Positions 38,123 to 56,736 of a stretch of 64,000 nt of DNA are shown in pieces. Both the position numbers and the translations under genes were made by a program. Each line of letters starts with the position of its first letter. Position 1 is the stretch's first letter. The stretch is taken from NCBI GenBank assembly GCA_033675545.1, contig JAWDGP010002436.1, positions 391,001-455,000 of the forward strand, read 5' to 3'. Below the pieces are notes generated by a model. The model did not search any database. It was given only the letters and a program-made list of their open reading frames with translations, and was not told the DNA's origin. This stretch comes from Elysia crispata. Lineage: Eukaryota; Mollusca; Gastropoda; Plakobranchidae.

Positions 38123-38751
38123 GCTTTCCAGGATTACAGTCATTTAATGACTTTTCATTCCTTCTCCAATGACAGAGCCACAGAATGATATTTTTTTCGC
38201 ATCCATGTTGACACAACCAGAATTAGCTTTAGTGCTGGAAGCAGACCATTAGCCAGTATACAGGTTTACAAACTTCTCTCATTTTTCTCACCCATACTGA
38301 TCGAATCACGAGTGAGCACGTGCACGAAAATTTGAGAAAAAAATGTATCAGTCAACGTCTATTTTATTTCCCTCCTAAGGAAGACTTTTTTTTTCCCTCG
38401 TTTATCGATATAGCCATCTAAAACCTCATTTCGTTTCCTATTTTTAACCGTTTAGAACTAACCCCGAGGTCTGGTCAGTTCGACCTGGGCAGCCCAAAAA
38501 AAAAAAAAAAAAGAGAGAGAGAAACGATCTCATAAATTTTCAGTGGCACTTTCTGAGACTGCAAATCTTTCTTGACATCTGTAAAGAAAATAAATAGTTA
38601 TTTTCCAGATGAAACGGCAGCAAATTAAAAAAAAAGGAAAGTTGAAATCTTATGCCTAAAACAAAACGTGTAATAGTTGGAGTGAAGTCTTTTCAAGTAA
38701 ATTCGAAATAGAAAACTCCCCCTCTCCTTTCTCTTTTTACCTTCGCCTCTG

Positions 38752-38787
38752 CCTCTCTCTCTCTCTTCTCTTCTCTCTCTCTCTCTT

Positions 38788-38859
<72 letters not shown>
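38752..38859. repeat. (CT)n microsatellite with CTCTTCTCTT interruptions
   Basis: CT tract with TTCTCTT interruptions at the left and about 70 bp pure at the right. Confidence 0.97.
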
Positions 38860-38864
<5 letters not shown>

Positions 38865-41800
38865 TCTGGCTAGCCCCCTATCTCTTTGTGTTCACAAACT
38901 TCAAACAATCTGATCTTATATGTTTCTGTCTGCTTATTTTTCCTTCGTCTCTGCCTGTCTTTCTGTCATTCTGTTTGATTATTGTTGTAATCTTTGATTA
39001 GGTGAGCGCATTATTTTGTACCAAGAAATGGCACAGACAAAAAGGATAAAAAACAGCGCGATATTAATAGGCAAACTGACAATTTATTAGAATACTGGGC
39101 TTGGGTATGGAGACAACCAGGATGGCGAAGAAAAGAGCAGATCTAAAGGATTACAGATGAGTTATAAAGGGACAGATATCCACTGAAAATGTGTAAAAAA
39201 AAAAAGCAGGCATGTATACTATAGGATTTGTGACAGTCATTTTATACAACAGGCTATAGATTTATTGAAGAAATGATTCGTAAATATTTTATAACGCTGT
39301 AGGAAAAAGATTTCTGTCGTCCTATTTTCCGCAGAATTTTACACGGAAGAAATGCTGAGAGTTATTCATAAGCAATAGGAAGAAAGAATTATGATGTTAT
39401 TTTCATAGAGCAACACTTTGATGCTGGTTCTCAGCTGCAGTTTATCAATCCCTGCCATAAAGAGCTTTCCAAGTGGACTAAAAAGATTAACGGCTCAGGA
39501 ATGGACGTGACATGTGGCGAGCAGGGATCTCTATTGGATATGACATCATCGGCATATCAAAGCTTGGTGCCTTCTGCTCTAAGATTGTCAAGAACAAGGT
39601 TTTTATAGGTACTGGCCAAGTGAAAACAGTAAATAAACCTTTATATACTACAGGTTATAGTGATCTATTTCATTCAATTTTTATGCATAGCTTCTGTTAA
39701 ATAATGCCAAACTGCTCCTACTATTTTAATAGAATAATCCTCAGGGCCTTTAATCACAATTTGGTTAAATCTATAAATTCATCTTTGAGCAATGCTTAAC
39801 TTAACTTCAATAAGTCTCTCAACAGCCTACAACATGTTCGTCATTGATAAATCTCCTCTGTCACATTACGCCACAATCATAAAATCCACTTTTTTATGCA
39901 GATTCAATTGCACATTTCTCGGTTTGCATAATTCGAGCCGCAGTGCTGTGCATGTGTGAGTGTGTGAGTGTGTTTGAAGCAAAGAAAACGCTGGATTGCA
40001 TGGAATGTATCGATTTCATCTAATAATCGATCAAACTGTGTACAACTTCCCTTGCTTTTTGTTCTTATTCGTTAAAACTGTAAACACCTTACACCATGCC
40101 AAAAGCATTTCCCAAAGCTGTCAAAATTTTGACGTATCACATGGAAGGAGATAAGAATGGAGCCATTTTAAGTTAGTGCCCCTTTTAAAAGAGCTTTCTA
40201 TAGCATAGACATTTCTAGACAAACGTTGGTCAGGTCATCAAAGGGTATACTTAACAAACACATCATGTACCTCCTCCCAACATATTTGATAATTTCTCTT
40301 GAAGAATGTTCAGAAAACTCTGATATGTGGAACTAAAGCGACCGAAAACACAACAGTCTGCCATTCCTATCGCTCTATCGATTTGATAGAGGTCTGTCAA
40401 GCTGTCAAGATCTGCGCATTTCAATTTGTGAAAAACCCTGCCGCTTCTTCAACAGCAGGTTACAAAAAATGTCTTCATTTATCGAGACATTCAGATAAAA
40501 CGACTTTATGATGTTACTTTTAAATGGCATGGATGTCACGGGTAAGTTGAACACATATAAACAACAAACAGTTTTAATTTAAACTTTTAACTTTAAACGT
40601 ATTCCAGAACGTTCTAGTTTTTAAGATTCTTCATAAAAACGTAAACCCTTAGAAAGGATTTAAAAAAAAATTATTTACTTCACATCATTAATAAAATATG
40701 TCCCAAAGAGACAAGATTGACAATTATATTAGAAAATAAATTATATGCAACTAGCAAAGATATCCACAACAAAAACCTCATCAATAAGAACTGAAATGGA
40801 CTATAATAAGTAGCTGATGTTCTAAACTCGTTACCATCCTAAAAGTCTCCGTCCAAGTCTTGATCGAGAACAAATTAGTGTTCAAAGGGCCCGAAAGATA
40901 ACAAAGAGGGCAAGTCTGACTCCCAGTAAACTCTGTAATAAAAGACTTCATTACTAGTCAACCATGCTAGACCATACACTGTATGACTAACCTGACAGAG
41001 CTCACAGGGAGAGGGGAGGGCGGTAACAAAGCTTAATGGTAACTTCCGGAGTTTCAATCAGATGGCCACCAGGGAAATGGAGTCAAAGAGGGTATTCAAG
41101 GAGAATATGTTGGAGAAAATATCGAAAAAAAAAAAATAACAAGACTTTACGTGATTACAATCGATTTAACAATGGTAATAGAAAGAAAGAAATGTAAGCG
41201 AGCAGACGATGTGCACGGCAGGTAATCAGTTAGATGGTGATTATGAGAGCAACTAAAGAGAAACCATCACATTTCAGCGGATTACTTAAAATTTACTGGA
41301 TTTCTTAACAAGAGGATTGAGTGATTGAACATTATTATTAGCAAACCCAGATAATGCCACTTTCTAAACTTAACTTTGATGCAAACAGTAAAAGCTGTCT
41401 CAACATTGGGAGGATCTATAAACCAATCAGAAAGGAATTTATGGTCAGTTCACGTCCATGCTGAAAGGAAACACCCAAGAATATTCCATAAAATTTGCTT
41501 GTGCTTGATTCTTTACCCTCTGATCTTCAAAGTTTAAAGTAAACTCTTCTGTATTCTGTAGGTTAGGCAGAGAACGGCTGTAGCCACAATCTTAGGAAAA
41601 CAATAATTACAGCCATTATAACTTGAAACACACAATATGAGTATCAACAGCAACAGCAAATTAAGAGATAAGATCGTTACACAAACACTAGACGAAGAAA
41701 ACCATTTTCATTGTTGCGAAGTCAAAGCTCAAGTTCCCTTGAAAATTTTAATAAAAAGCGATAATCAACAGCTTCAAAACATACCGCGATCAGATAGATT

Positions 41801-42500
41801 ACTTTTCTATTTTAAAGATACATAATTATTTTTAACTGGAAAGTAAAAAGATTCAAAATTCACACCCGAAACCTGCCTGTACAATCATCACCCACCATAT
41901 CTTTCCTAAGTCCGAGAGGTTAGGTTTTTTCCCTACATTATTTTAACATTGAATCGGAAAAAAAAAAAAAAAGACGATAAATTAAAAAACAAAAGGAAAT
42001 ACAAAAGAGGGAATTATCCACGGAAAATTGTTTCCCTTTCCGACTGTTCAGAGACGGGAGTTGTGTGCCGCTTGATTGCCTCCCCTGACTGTAGAGGAGG
42101 CGCTAGGATCGGTCAATACAGGCCAGCTTCTCAGTGTTGCTGCTCCCATACACGGGTGTTAGAGCTAGCACTGAGAGGGGCAGGAGCTCGCTGGTTAAAG
42201 CTGGACAAACAGTGAGACAAACTGAGGTGGAAAACGATGCAGTTCTTCATGATCATCCTTCTCCAGGAACAGGAAGGAAATGGTAAGGAAGGGGGCGGGA
42301 GACAGGGAGAGTGGGAGAGAAACAAAGAGAGAGAACAGATAGTTGGGGGAGAGATAGGGAGAAAGATTGTCAGATACAACGAAAGAAGAGAGATATAGAG
42401 AGGGGAGAAGAGGATAAGGAGGAAGGTATAGAAACAGGGAGAGTCAGAGACTGGAACAGAAGAGGAGATAGCGGGAAAGAGGAAATGGGGGGAGGGGAGA
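38860..42500. other. unassigned intronic or intergenic DNA
   Basis: 3.6 kb of AT-rich DNA with no recognised exon, RNA gene or tandem array on either strand. The open frames present are short and without identifiable domains. It is probably 5' intron of SCYL2, but no upstream exon was found to prove that. Confidence 0.4.
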
Positions 42501-42509
42501 AAAGTAATG

Positions 42510-42532
42510 AGAAAGAGAGAGAGAGTCAGAGA

Positions 42533-42584
<52 letters not shown>

Positions 42585-42630
42585 AAGAGAGTGAGAGAGA
42601 GACAAAGAGAGAGATAGAGATAGAGAGAGA
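42510..42630. repeat. (GA)n-rich tract
   Basis: Degenerate purine repeat with a pure GA core at about 42538-42573, inside a longer purine-rich zone from about 42285. Confidence 0.93.
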
Positions 42631-47344
<4,714 letters not shown>

Positions 47345-49281
47345 TCGGGAAACATCACGACTAGTGGCTCGGTGCTGGTCACTTGGCGCTCCTACCAGCA
47401 GAGCAGGGGTTCAAACCCAAACTGTGCTCTGGTTCTCGAGATAGAACGCAGCCTGGGTGCTCGGGAAACATAACGAATTGTGGCTCGGTGCTGGTCACTT
47501 GGCTCTCCTACAAGCAGAGCAGGGGTTTAAACCCAAACTGTGCTCAGGTTCTCGTGAGAGACCGCAGCCTGGGTGCTCGGGAAACATCACGAATTGTGGC
47601 TCAGTGCTGATCACTCAGCGCACTTACCAGCAGAGCAGGGGTTCAAACCCAAACTGTGCTCAGGTTCTCGTGAGAGACCGCAGCCTGGGTGCTCGGGAAA
47701 CATCACGAATTGTGGCTCGGTGCTGGTCTCTCAGCACACTTACCAGCAGAGCAGGGGTTTAAACCCAAACTGTGCTCAGGTTCTCGTGAGAGACCGCAGC
47801 CTGGGTGCTCGGGAAACATCACGAATTGTGGCTCAGTGCTGGTCACTCAGCGCACTTACCAGCAGAGCAGGGGTTCAAACCCAAACTGTGCTCAGGTTCT
47901 CGTGAGAGACCGCAGCCTGGGTGCTCGGGAAACATCACGAATTGTGGCTCGGTGCTGGTCTCTCAGCACACTTACCAGCAGAGCAGGGGTTCAAACCCAA
48001 ACTGTGCTCAGGTTCTCGTGAGAGACCGCAGCCTGGGTGCTCGGGAAACATCACGAATTGTGGCTCGGTGCTGGTCTCTCAGCACACTTACCAGCAGAGC
48101 AGGGGTTCAAACCCAAACTGTGCTCAGGTTCTCGTGAGAGACCGCAGCCTGGGTGCTCGGGAAACATCACGAATTGTGGCTCGGTGCTGGTCTCTCAGCA
48201 CACTTACCAGCAGAGCAGGGGTTCAAACCCAAACTGTGCTCAGGTTCTCGTGAGAGACCGCAGCCTGGGTGCTCGGGAAACATCACGAATTGTGGCTCGG
48301 TGCTGGTCTCTCAGCACACTTACCAGCAGAGCAGGGGTTCAAACCCAAACTGTGCTCAGGTTCTCGTGAGAGACCGCAGCCTGGGTGCTCGGGAAACATC
48401 ACGAATTGTGGCTCGGTGCTGGTCTCTCAGCACACTTACCAGCAGAGCAGGGGTTCAAACCCAAACTGTGCTCAGGTTCTCGTGAGAGACCGCAGCCTGG
48501 GTGCTCGGGAAACATCACGAATTGTGGCTCGGTGCTGGTCTCTCAGCACACTTACCAGCAGAGCAGGGGTTCAAACCCAAACTGTGCTCAGGTTCTCGTG
48601 AGAGACCGCAGCCTGGGTGCTCGGGAAACATCACGAATTGTGGCTCGGTGCTGGTCTCTCAGCACACTTACCAGCAGAGCAGGGGTTCAAACCCAAACTG
48701 TGCTCAGGTTCTCGTGAGAGACCGCAGCCTGGGTGCTCGGGAAACATCACGAATTGTGGCTCGGTGCTGGTCACTCAGCGCACTTACCAGCAGAGCAGGG
48801 GTTTAAACCCAAACTGTGCTCAGGTTCTCGTGAGAGACCGCAGCCTGGGTGCTCGGGAAACATCACGACTTGTGGCTCAGTGCTGATCACTCAGCACACT
48901 TACCAGCAGAGCAGGGGTTCAAACCCAAACTGTGCTCAGGTTCTCGTGAGAGACCGCAGCCTGGGTGCTCGGGAAACATCACGAATTGTGGCTCAGTGCT
49001 GATCACTCAGCGCACTTACCAGCAGAGCAGGGGTTCAAACCCAAACTGTGCTCAGGTTCTCGTGAGAGACCGCAGCCTGGGTGCTCGGGAAACATCACGA
49101 ATTGTGGCTCGGTGCTGGTCACTCAGCACACTTACCAGCAGAGCAGGGGTTCAAACCCAAACTGTGCTCAGGTTCTCGTGAGAGACCGCAGCCTGGGTGC
49201 TCGGGAAACATCACGACTTGTGGCTCAGTGCTGGTCTCTCGGCGCTCCTACAAGCAGAGCAGGGGTTCAAACCCAAAATAA
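47345..49281. repeat. 116-bp satellite with tRNA-like Pol III boxes, about 17 copies
   Basis: Tandem units of 116 bp. Each has GTGGCTCGGTGCTGG or GTGGCTCAGTGCTGA, which resembles a tRNA A box (TGGCNNAGTGG), and 43 bp later GGTTCAAACCC, which resembles a B box (GGTTCRANTCC). The A-to-B spacing equals that of a normal tRNA. Seven units between about 47920 and 48740 are essentially identical, while edge units vary (GGTTTAAACCC, GGCGCTCC). Overlapping 110-residue frames repeating every 116 bp are translations of the satellite. Confidence 0.95.
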
Positions 49282-49843
49282 GCTCTAAGAGATGCTAAGA
49301 TATTAACAGATGGCCTTTTACTATATTTGCCTCCAGCACTTAGGTGGATAAGCTTATCATTGAAACTGTGTACAAGATTAAATTAGTACTACATGCTCTA
49401 CGATGCTCCAGTAGAAGTTGAAAAAGCTATACCAGTTTGTGTTGGCCTGTTGGTGAAGATTTGAAGGGCGCTTTGAGAATCAAATTGAATATTCAAATAG
49501 CGATAGGTCTCTATAACAACAACCTTTCTGTTAATATCACTGTTAACGGTAAAACGAACTTTGTTTCTCATGTTAGCTGAATTGGTCCTGGTGTCCTTTT
49601 CTGGGTACAAAGACGAGTTTGTAAAAGTGTCATTTGCCCATTTCCTATTAATTTGGTGACGAAAAGATGCGCGAAAACTTGTAAGACATAATTATTTCTC
49701 ACATTTTCAACATAACTTTATTAGAATAATTACATTTAGACATCCAACACTTTTCGGCCGTTAGTCCATTGTGTTTTACTGGAGCACCGACCCGCACCGC
49801 CCCCTAGTTACCGCTCGTGGTTCTTATTTGATTCTTCTCCCCT
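49282..49843. other. unassigned DNA between two satellites
   Basis: Ordinary AT-rich sequence with a short unrecognised minus-strand open frame at 49398-49610. Confidence 0.4.
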
Positions 49844-50465
49844 GTCGACCAACATGTTGGACTCACTAGCAAACCAGTGCAACTGTAACGCCTGGTACTG
49901 CCAATCTCGCCTAGTCAAATACAATGTTTTCAGTCGTCCAACTTGCTGGACTCACTAACAAACCAGAGCAACTGTAGCGCCTGGTGCTGCCAATCTCGCC
50001 TAGTCAAACACAATGTTTTCAGTCGTCCAACTTGTTGGACTCACTAACAAACCAGAGCAACTGTAGCACCTGGTGCTGCCAATCTCACCTAGTCAAACTC
50101 AATGTTTTCAGTCGTCCAACTTGTTGGACTCACTAACAAACCAGTGCAACTGTAGCGCCTGGTGCTGCCAATCTCGCCTAGTCAAACACAATGTTTTCAG
50201 TCGTCCAGCTTGTTGGACTCACTAACAAACCAGGGCAACTGTAGCGCCTGGTGCTGCCAATCTCGCCTAGTCAAACTCAATGTTTTCAGTCGTCCAACTT
50301 GTTGGACTCACTAACAAACCAGTGCAACTGTAGCACCTGGTGCTGCCAATCTCGCCTAGTCAAACACAATGTTTTCAGTCGTCCAGCTTGTTGGACTCAC
50401 TAACAAACCAGAGCAACTGTAGCGCCTGGTGTTGCCAAACTCGTCCAGTGAAACACAATGTTTTC
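49844..50465. repeat. 89-bp satellite, 7 copies
   Basis: Seven tandem 89-bp units with core CAACTTGTTGGACTCACTAA and CGCCTGGTGCTGCCAATCTC. Each unit contains the small inverted repeat TCCAACTTGTTGGA. The last unit is diverged (CAAACTCGTCCAGTGAAA). Confidence 0.96.
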
Positions 50466-51509
50466 TGCTATTTGGTCATGACATCTACGGTAAGAAAGGA
50501 GAGAGGATGTTTGCCTTTTCCTTTCTCTATCGCTATACCTCCCTCTTTCTCCCTGTCCCTCTCGTTGTATTTGCATCCAATCTCCATTTCAGATCAAAAA
50601 GGACTGGAACCATTCGCTCGAGTGACTAACTTCCGATGAGTAAAAATAGTGAATCACTCGCAAGGCGAGCGCTATATTACTCGACCACCCGCATTACTCT
50701 GGCTCAATTTTCTAGAATTTTCTCTCACATCATGGTTGGGTTAGTTCAAAATAAGCACGGCTCGACGGGTTATCTACGCTTGTCGGCTTTTAGACGATGC
50801 GAAATAATTTTCCGCTTAGTCTTTTCGGAAGATTATTAAAATGGCTTTTGATATGAAGAACAAAAAAGAAAACGAAAACCAAAAGCCAAATTAGATTTTT
50901 TACGAAAATGGGGGAACTCCCCAGGGGCAACGAAATTAAATTTCAGTCTTTTTCCAGTCTCGGGGGATCAAAGATTTCTCACAGTGAAAAGGTACAGAGA
51001 GATGAGGAGTTTTTGGATTGTTATTTCAGAAAATGGCCCGACAATATTGCTAGACAGGCGAGTCAGGGCGAACAAAAATGCAATAACCGATATGATCAGA
51101 CAGACATCGATATGGTCCGACTGAGTCTACGAGTAGAGAGCTAAGAGACGGTGAAGTAAGAGCATGACATCAGAGGGGGATAATCCATACAAAGAGGAGC
51201 ACAAACTGAAAATGCAGCTGGGATAGAGAGATCTAAATGACGAGGCTGAAGGAAAAAGAAGTTACATTGAAATAAAAAAAAAGAAAAGAAAATAGTAAAG
51301 AAAGATGAAAAAAAAGTTCTGAAAAATATGTGAAAAAAAATATAAAAGACGTCTGCAAAAAAAAAAAAAAAGCAAAAGACAGTTAAGAAAGAAAATAGAG
51401 ATAGAGAAGGAAGGACAAAAAGATAGAGAAATATAAAGACAAAAAATAGAACAAGCAAGATGGAAAGGATATAGTTATAAAATTAGAGATGGACAAACAA
51501 ATGAAAGAG
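50466..51509. other. unassigned DNA, purine-rich at the right
   Basis: No recognised gene. From about 51240 to 51480 the plus strand is nearly all purine (A and GA runs). Confidence 0.45.
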
Positions 51510-51841
<332 letters not shown>

Positions 51842-51843
<2 letters not shown>

Positions 51844-52803
51844 ACAAACAACACAGAGTGGCTCTAATTTGGCACGAGAGGACAGTTACCTCCCCCTGCC
51901 CTCCGTCTTATGGCAGGGGAGATTATCGATGTTTTCTTCAGCACAACCTTTAGGGAGATAATTTTGACTTGAAGATCTATAATATTTCAATGTTGATTTA
52001 CTAGATCTAGAGCCCGATCTTTATTTGAAGGATCTCTGAGAACTAAAGGCGATTGCCTACCTTGGGGATATTTATAAAATTCTCTCGGTTTTCGAAGCAA
52101 TAGCGCTGACCTAAGTTGAGAAACAAACTTTGTTAATTTTTGTCAATAGAGAAAAAAATATCTGGGGAACAAGCACTATAAGAGTGATTGAAAAAATGGA
52201 AATAAGACGGGCTTGCTTTGTTGTTTAGAGCCAAACACTTTGGACGAGAAAATGTTCTCTTAAAGCTATATTATAACATTATTGACCATTCAGCAATGGA
52301 ATTTTAAAGATCAATTTTTCTCACCAAGTGAAATTCGTATTCTTTAACTGATACCATTGATGTTAGTTTACACCTGGGTTTTCAATGATTTTAAAACTGT
52401 GGAAAACGGGTATGATGCCACAGCTATTCAGATTTTTAACGATTTTCAGATTTCAGGGATGTCAACCGCGTCAGTCTCCTGAGAGATTTCAGGGACTACT
52501 GATGTCAGACTGAGTGCGGTCAATCAATTATGGGACTGGTGACTGTAGTGTCAAAGGTAACCGTGACATTAAGGATAGATTTATCATCAGACAGATAGTC
52601 TCCTATGTGGCAGTGGGGCCCGGAGTGACTGCTATGTAAATGATGCCAGGGGCCTCAATAAGATTATCATGAAGAAAACTTCAAACAGGTATTTTCGATA
52701 TTACTAATATCAGTTACGGCAGTAATAAATTTTACGCAATCTTTTTTTTTCGATACAAAAAGACAATATATATGTGTTATTTATTACAATGTGTATACAT
52801 ACG

Positions 52804-52834
<31 letters not shown>

Positions 52835-53117
52835 GTGTATCACATGCATACAGACTTAAATAACAACATAATTGCGGAATTAAAAATCATGCTATTTTAA
52901 TGAAAAATTGTCAAGTTTAAAGTCACACGCGTTCTGTGTTTTAATCAAGTTCAAAATCCCAACCATACCAGGTTTGTTGTTTTTTCTATCCACAGCTAGC
53001 TCTGACGCCATAGTTAATTTAATGAGAGCACTTCTGCCTCTATGCCACGGCTTTAGATAGAGTCATCCTTCAGGCTTCATCGCGCTACTAGAAACTATAG
53101 AGAACCATAAATATACT
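51842..53117. other. unassigned DNA
   Basis: AT-rich sequence with a (CA)n-(TA)n tract at about 52802-52835. No gene recognised. Confidence 0.45.
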
Positions 53118-53930
53118 CTCTCTCACTCTCTCTCTATCTACATCTCTCTCTCTCTCTCTCTGTCACTAGATCTCTATTTATTTCTCTTTGTATTTCTATT
53201 TCTCTCTATTTTCCTTCTCCCTCTTTCTTTCACTCGACTTATCTGTCTATTTCTCACTCTTTTTGTTCTGTCTTGTTCTCATTTTCATTCACAAAAACAT
53301 TCTTTATCTCCGTGTATGTTTGGGTCCCTTCACTTTTGATTTAATCTCTTTCCCTATTTTTGTCTATGTTTCTTTTCCCGTTTCTGACTGCCTGACTGCG
53401 TCTATATCTGTCTATGTCTGTCTCTGTCTTTTTCCTATATCTCTACCAACGTCATCTGTACATCTGCGTCTTTGTCTCTCTATCTCACATTTCCTCATTC
53501 TCCATTTCTCTCTCCTCTTCAGTTTCCGTCTATCTCCAGATCCACCTATAATTATTCTTCCTTTTTGCCTACCTTGTCTTTTCCTCTGTTCATCTCTATC
53601 TGTGTGTGGTGTTTCTATCTGTTTCGTTATCTGCCTTTCTATCTCATTTCTTTATTGTCTTGATATAAGAGACTTTATGTGTCTCGTATTGCCTGCCTGC
53701 CTGTGTCTATTCCTTTCATCTATGTGCACATCCCTGCGTCTTTCTCTCTTTCTTAATATGCTCAACCACGCTTTTTCGAGTCACGAAATTGGTCGTTTTA
53801 TCCATAATTATTATATGGTGCTATCATGATTGTTCGTGCCAAACTGGTTGTAAATATAGATCTTTCGCTTTTATGGTGTGAACGAATAATAATGATGATA
53901 ATGGTGATGATGGCGGTCGTCTTAAGATGG
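53118..53930. other. pyrimidine-rich CT/CTGT-degenerate region
   Basis: Long stretch of degenerate CT, TCTAT and TCTGT motifs on the plus strand. The 213-codon plus-strand frame at 53188-53829 is Ser/Leu/Phe-rich, as expected of a degenerate CT-rich strand, and I do not treat it as a gene. Confidence 0.6.
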
Positions 53931-54830
53931 TGATATTGGTGATGATGATGATGAGGATGCATAATAATGGTGATGATGGCGGTTGTGTTAAATGATGATG
54001 ATGGTGATGATGATGATGATGATTGATGGCGGTTGTGTTAAGATGATGATGATGATGAGGACGCATAATAATGGTCATGATGGTAGTTGTGTTAAGATGA
54101 TGATGATGAGGACGCATAATAATGGTCATGATGGTAGTTGTGTTAAGATGATGATGATGAGGACGCATAATAATGGTCATGACGGTAGTTGTGTTAAGAT
54201 GATGATGATGAGGACGCATAATAATGGTCATGATGGTAGTTGTGTTAAGATGATGATGATGAGGACGCATAATAATGGTCATGATGGTAGTTGTGTTAAG
54301 ATGATGATGATGAGGACGCATAATAATGGTCATGACGGTAGTTGTGTTAAGATGATGATGATGAGGACGCATAATAATGGTCATGATGGTAGTTGTGTTA
54401 AGATGATGATGATGAGGACGCATAATAATGGTGATGATGGTAGTTGTGTTAAGATGATGATGATGAGGACGCATAATAATGGTCATGATGGTAGTTATGT
54501 TAAGATGATGATGATGATGAGGACGCATAATAATGGTGATGATGGTAGTTGTGTTAAGATGATGATGATGAGGACGCATAATAATGATCATGTTGGTAGT
54601 TGTGTTAAGAAGATGATGATGATCTGAGGATGCATAATAATGGTGATGATGGTAGTTGTGTTAAGATGATGATGATGATCTGAGGATGCATAATAATGGT
54701 CATGTTGGTAGTTGTGTTAAGATGATGATGATGAGGAAGCATAATAATGGTCATGTTGGTAGTTGTGTTAAGATGATGATGATGAGGACGCATAATAATG
54801 GTGATGATGGCGGTTCTGTTAAGATTATGA
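53931..54830. repeat. 51-bp satellite, about 17 copies, open on both strands
   Basis: Tandem 51-bp units with core GATGAGGACGCATAATAATG then GTCATGATGGTAGTTGTGTTAA, embedded in GAT triplet repeats. Because 51 is a multiple of three, a 211-codon frame stays open on the plus strand (repeating MRTHNNGHDGSCVKMM) and a 255-codon frame on the minus strand (repeating MRPHHHHLNTTTIMTII). Copies at 54620-54700 carry GATCTGAGGATGC variants. No signal peptide or gene context supports translation. Confidence 0.95.
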
Positions 54831-55080
54831 TAATAATGATGCATAACGAAGACGATGATGATAATGATGATGAAGATGCATGATGATGATGATGATGATG
54901 AGGAGGAGGAGGATGTTAATAATGAACACATGGGGTTGCTGCTGCTGCTGATAATGATAACGATGATGATGATGATGATGATGCTGATAATGAACATGCT
55001 GGGGATGCTGCTGCTGCTGATGATGATAACAATGATGATGATGGTGGTGGTGGTTGTGATGGTGATGATGAAATTATGGT
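54831..55080. repeat. degenerate (GAT)n/(GCT)n region
   Basis: Imperfect GAT, GAG and GCT triplet repeats, including a roughly 70-bp partial duplication (GCTGCTGCTGATAATGATAA and GCTGCTGCTGATGATGATAA). Confidence 0.85.
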
Positions 55081-55570
55081 AACGATGGTTATGGTGATAA
55101 ATATAATCATAGAATTATGAACAAATTGATGACTGCAATTTATTTACAGCTTGCTCATTTTTGTTTATATTGATAAAAAATAATCGCTTTAGTCCTACTG
55201 AGAAGAGATTTAGAGGGTTCAAATTTGCAATAAAAAAACTTTTGCTGACACTAGGACGATTGCTCTATCAACATGAACATCGCGCGTTACCCAGCAGTAA
55301 AAGTAATGCATAAAACATCAACATCATTATAACAATGCCCTGCTTGTAATATCTAAACATGTTTAATTTCACTTACATGCTGCGAAAATTGCCATTTGAC
55401 CTTACTGCAAAGAAGGCTCTGTACTATGAGTAGGCCAAACATTTTCTATAACACGGAAGTGAATTTGGGGTTCTGAACCCCGGGAGATATGGGGAAATCT
55501 GGGAACACGGAAGTAACCTTCGTGCATGCGCAGTGCTATCTGTCATTGTTCAAGAATAATCACCTCAAGG
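55081..55570. other. unassigned DNA
   Basis: No gene or array recognised. GAACACGGAAGTAACC and ATAACACGGAAGTGAAT at about 55450 and 55503 contain ETS-like CGGAAGT cores but no other promoter sign. Confidence 0.4.
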
Positions 55571-55801
<231 letters not shown>

Positions 55802-55803
<2 letters not shown>

Positions 55804-56514
55804 CCGGATGTGATTCATATAAATGGATATAGATAGGCAGATAAAATGGCAGTTAGCAAACACATAAATACATCGATAGATAGACCGATAGGCAAATAGC
55901 AAGATGGATAAACTGAATTGAATATACAATTGGGAGAAATACAAGAGAAAACGAGACTCGCGGGAGCTTCAGAAAATAAAGAAATAGATAGAGAGTGAGA
56001 GTGAGAGTAATAAATACAAAAATAGATAGATAGGTAGATAAGTTCAAATGACAGAAGAGACAAAATGAGAAAGTGAATTCTGCACACGTCTGAGGATATT
56101 TGGCACGCAGTGGCCAAATGATAGATCAAACCACTTCGTTTCTTTTTAAATCAGTAATCGCCGATTAATCCTCTTACTAGACTTAAACTAAAACATTGGC
56201 TTGCAAATTAAGAGTGTCTTTATGAGACCTACTTGAAGCAAATGGGATAAGTTTTTATCCGTGATGGAGTACTTCGTACTCATATTAGGACAAAAGATTA
56301 CTAGTGGTGTCAATAAATTATAGTAAACAATAATTTTTTGCAGCACTGGTCGAAACAAGGTTTGACTTATTGTATCTTATAAGTCCGGGCAATGTTATAA
56401 ATTTATTTTTATTGGACGATATAAAAATCGACAAAAATAACAAAATCTTAGTTATGACATCATGTGGTGGAAATTGATCCAATAATAGTATATATTCTGA
56501 TAAATTAGTAAGAG
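55802..56514. other. unassigned DNA
   Basis: GATA-rich degenerate sequence at about 55825-55905 and 56015-56040, otherwise ordinary AT-rich DNA. Confidence 0.45.
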
Positions 56515-56528
56515 AATGAGAGAGAAAT

Positions 56529-56621
<93 letters not shown>

Positions 56622-56655
56622 GACAGAGAGAGAGAGACAGACACAGAAGGAGAGT

Positions 56656-56735
<80 letters not shown>
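56515..56735. repeat. two (GA)n microsatellites
   Basis: GA tracts at about 56537-56608 and 56661-56725 joined by GACA-containing sequence. Confidence 0.97.

Positions 56736-56736
<1 letters not shown>

Noticed and set aside
47345-49281. A cluster of functional tRNA genes
   Set aside because: A and B boxes are tRNA-spaced, but I could not draw a convincing acceptor stem or anticodon arm, so I call it tRNA-like satellite only.
47345-50465. CRISPR array
   Set aside because: Units are contiguous tandem repeats without unique spacers, in a eukaryotic genome.
53188-53829. 213-codon plus-strand Ser/Leu/Phe/Cys-rich frame as a membrane protein
   Set aside because: The underlying DNA is degenerate TCT/CTGT repeat; hydrophobic composition follows from pyrimidine-rich codons.
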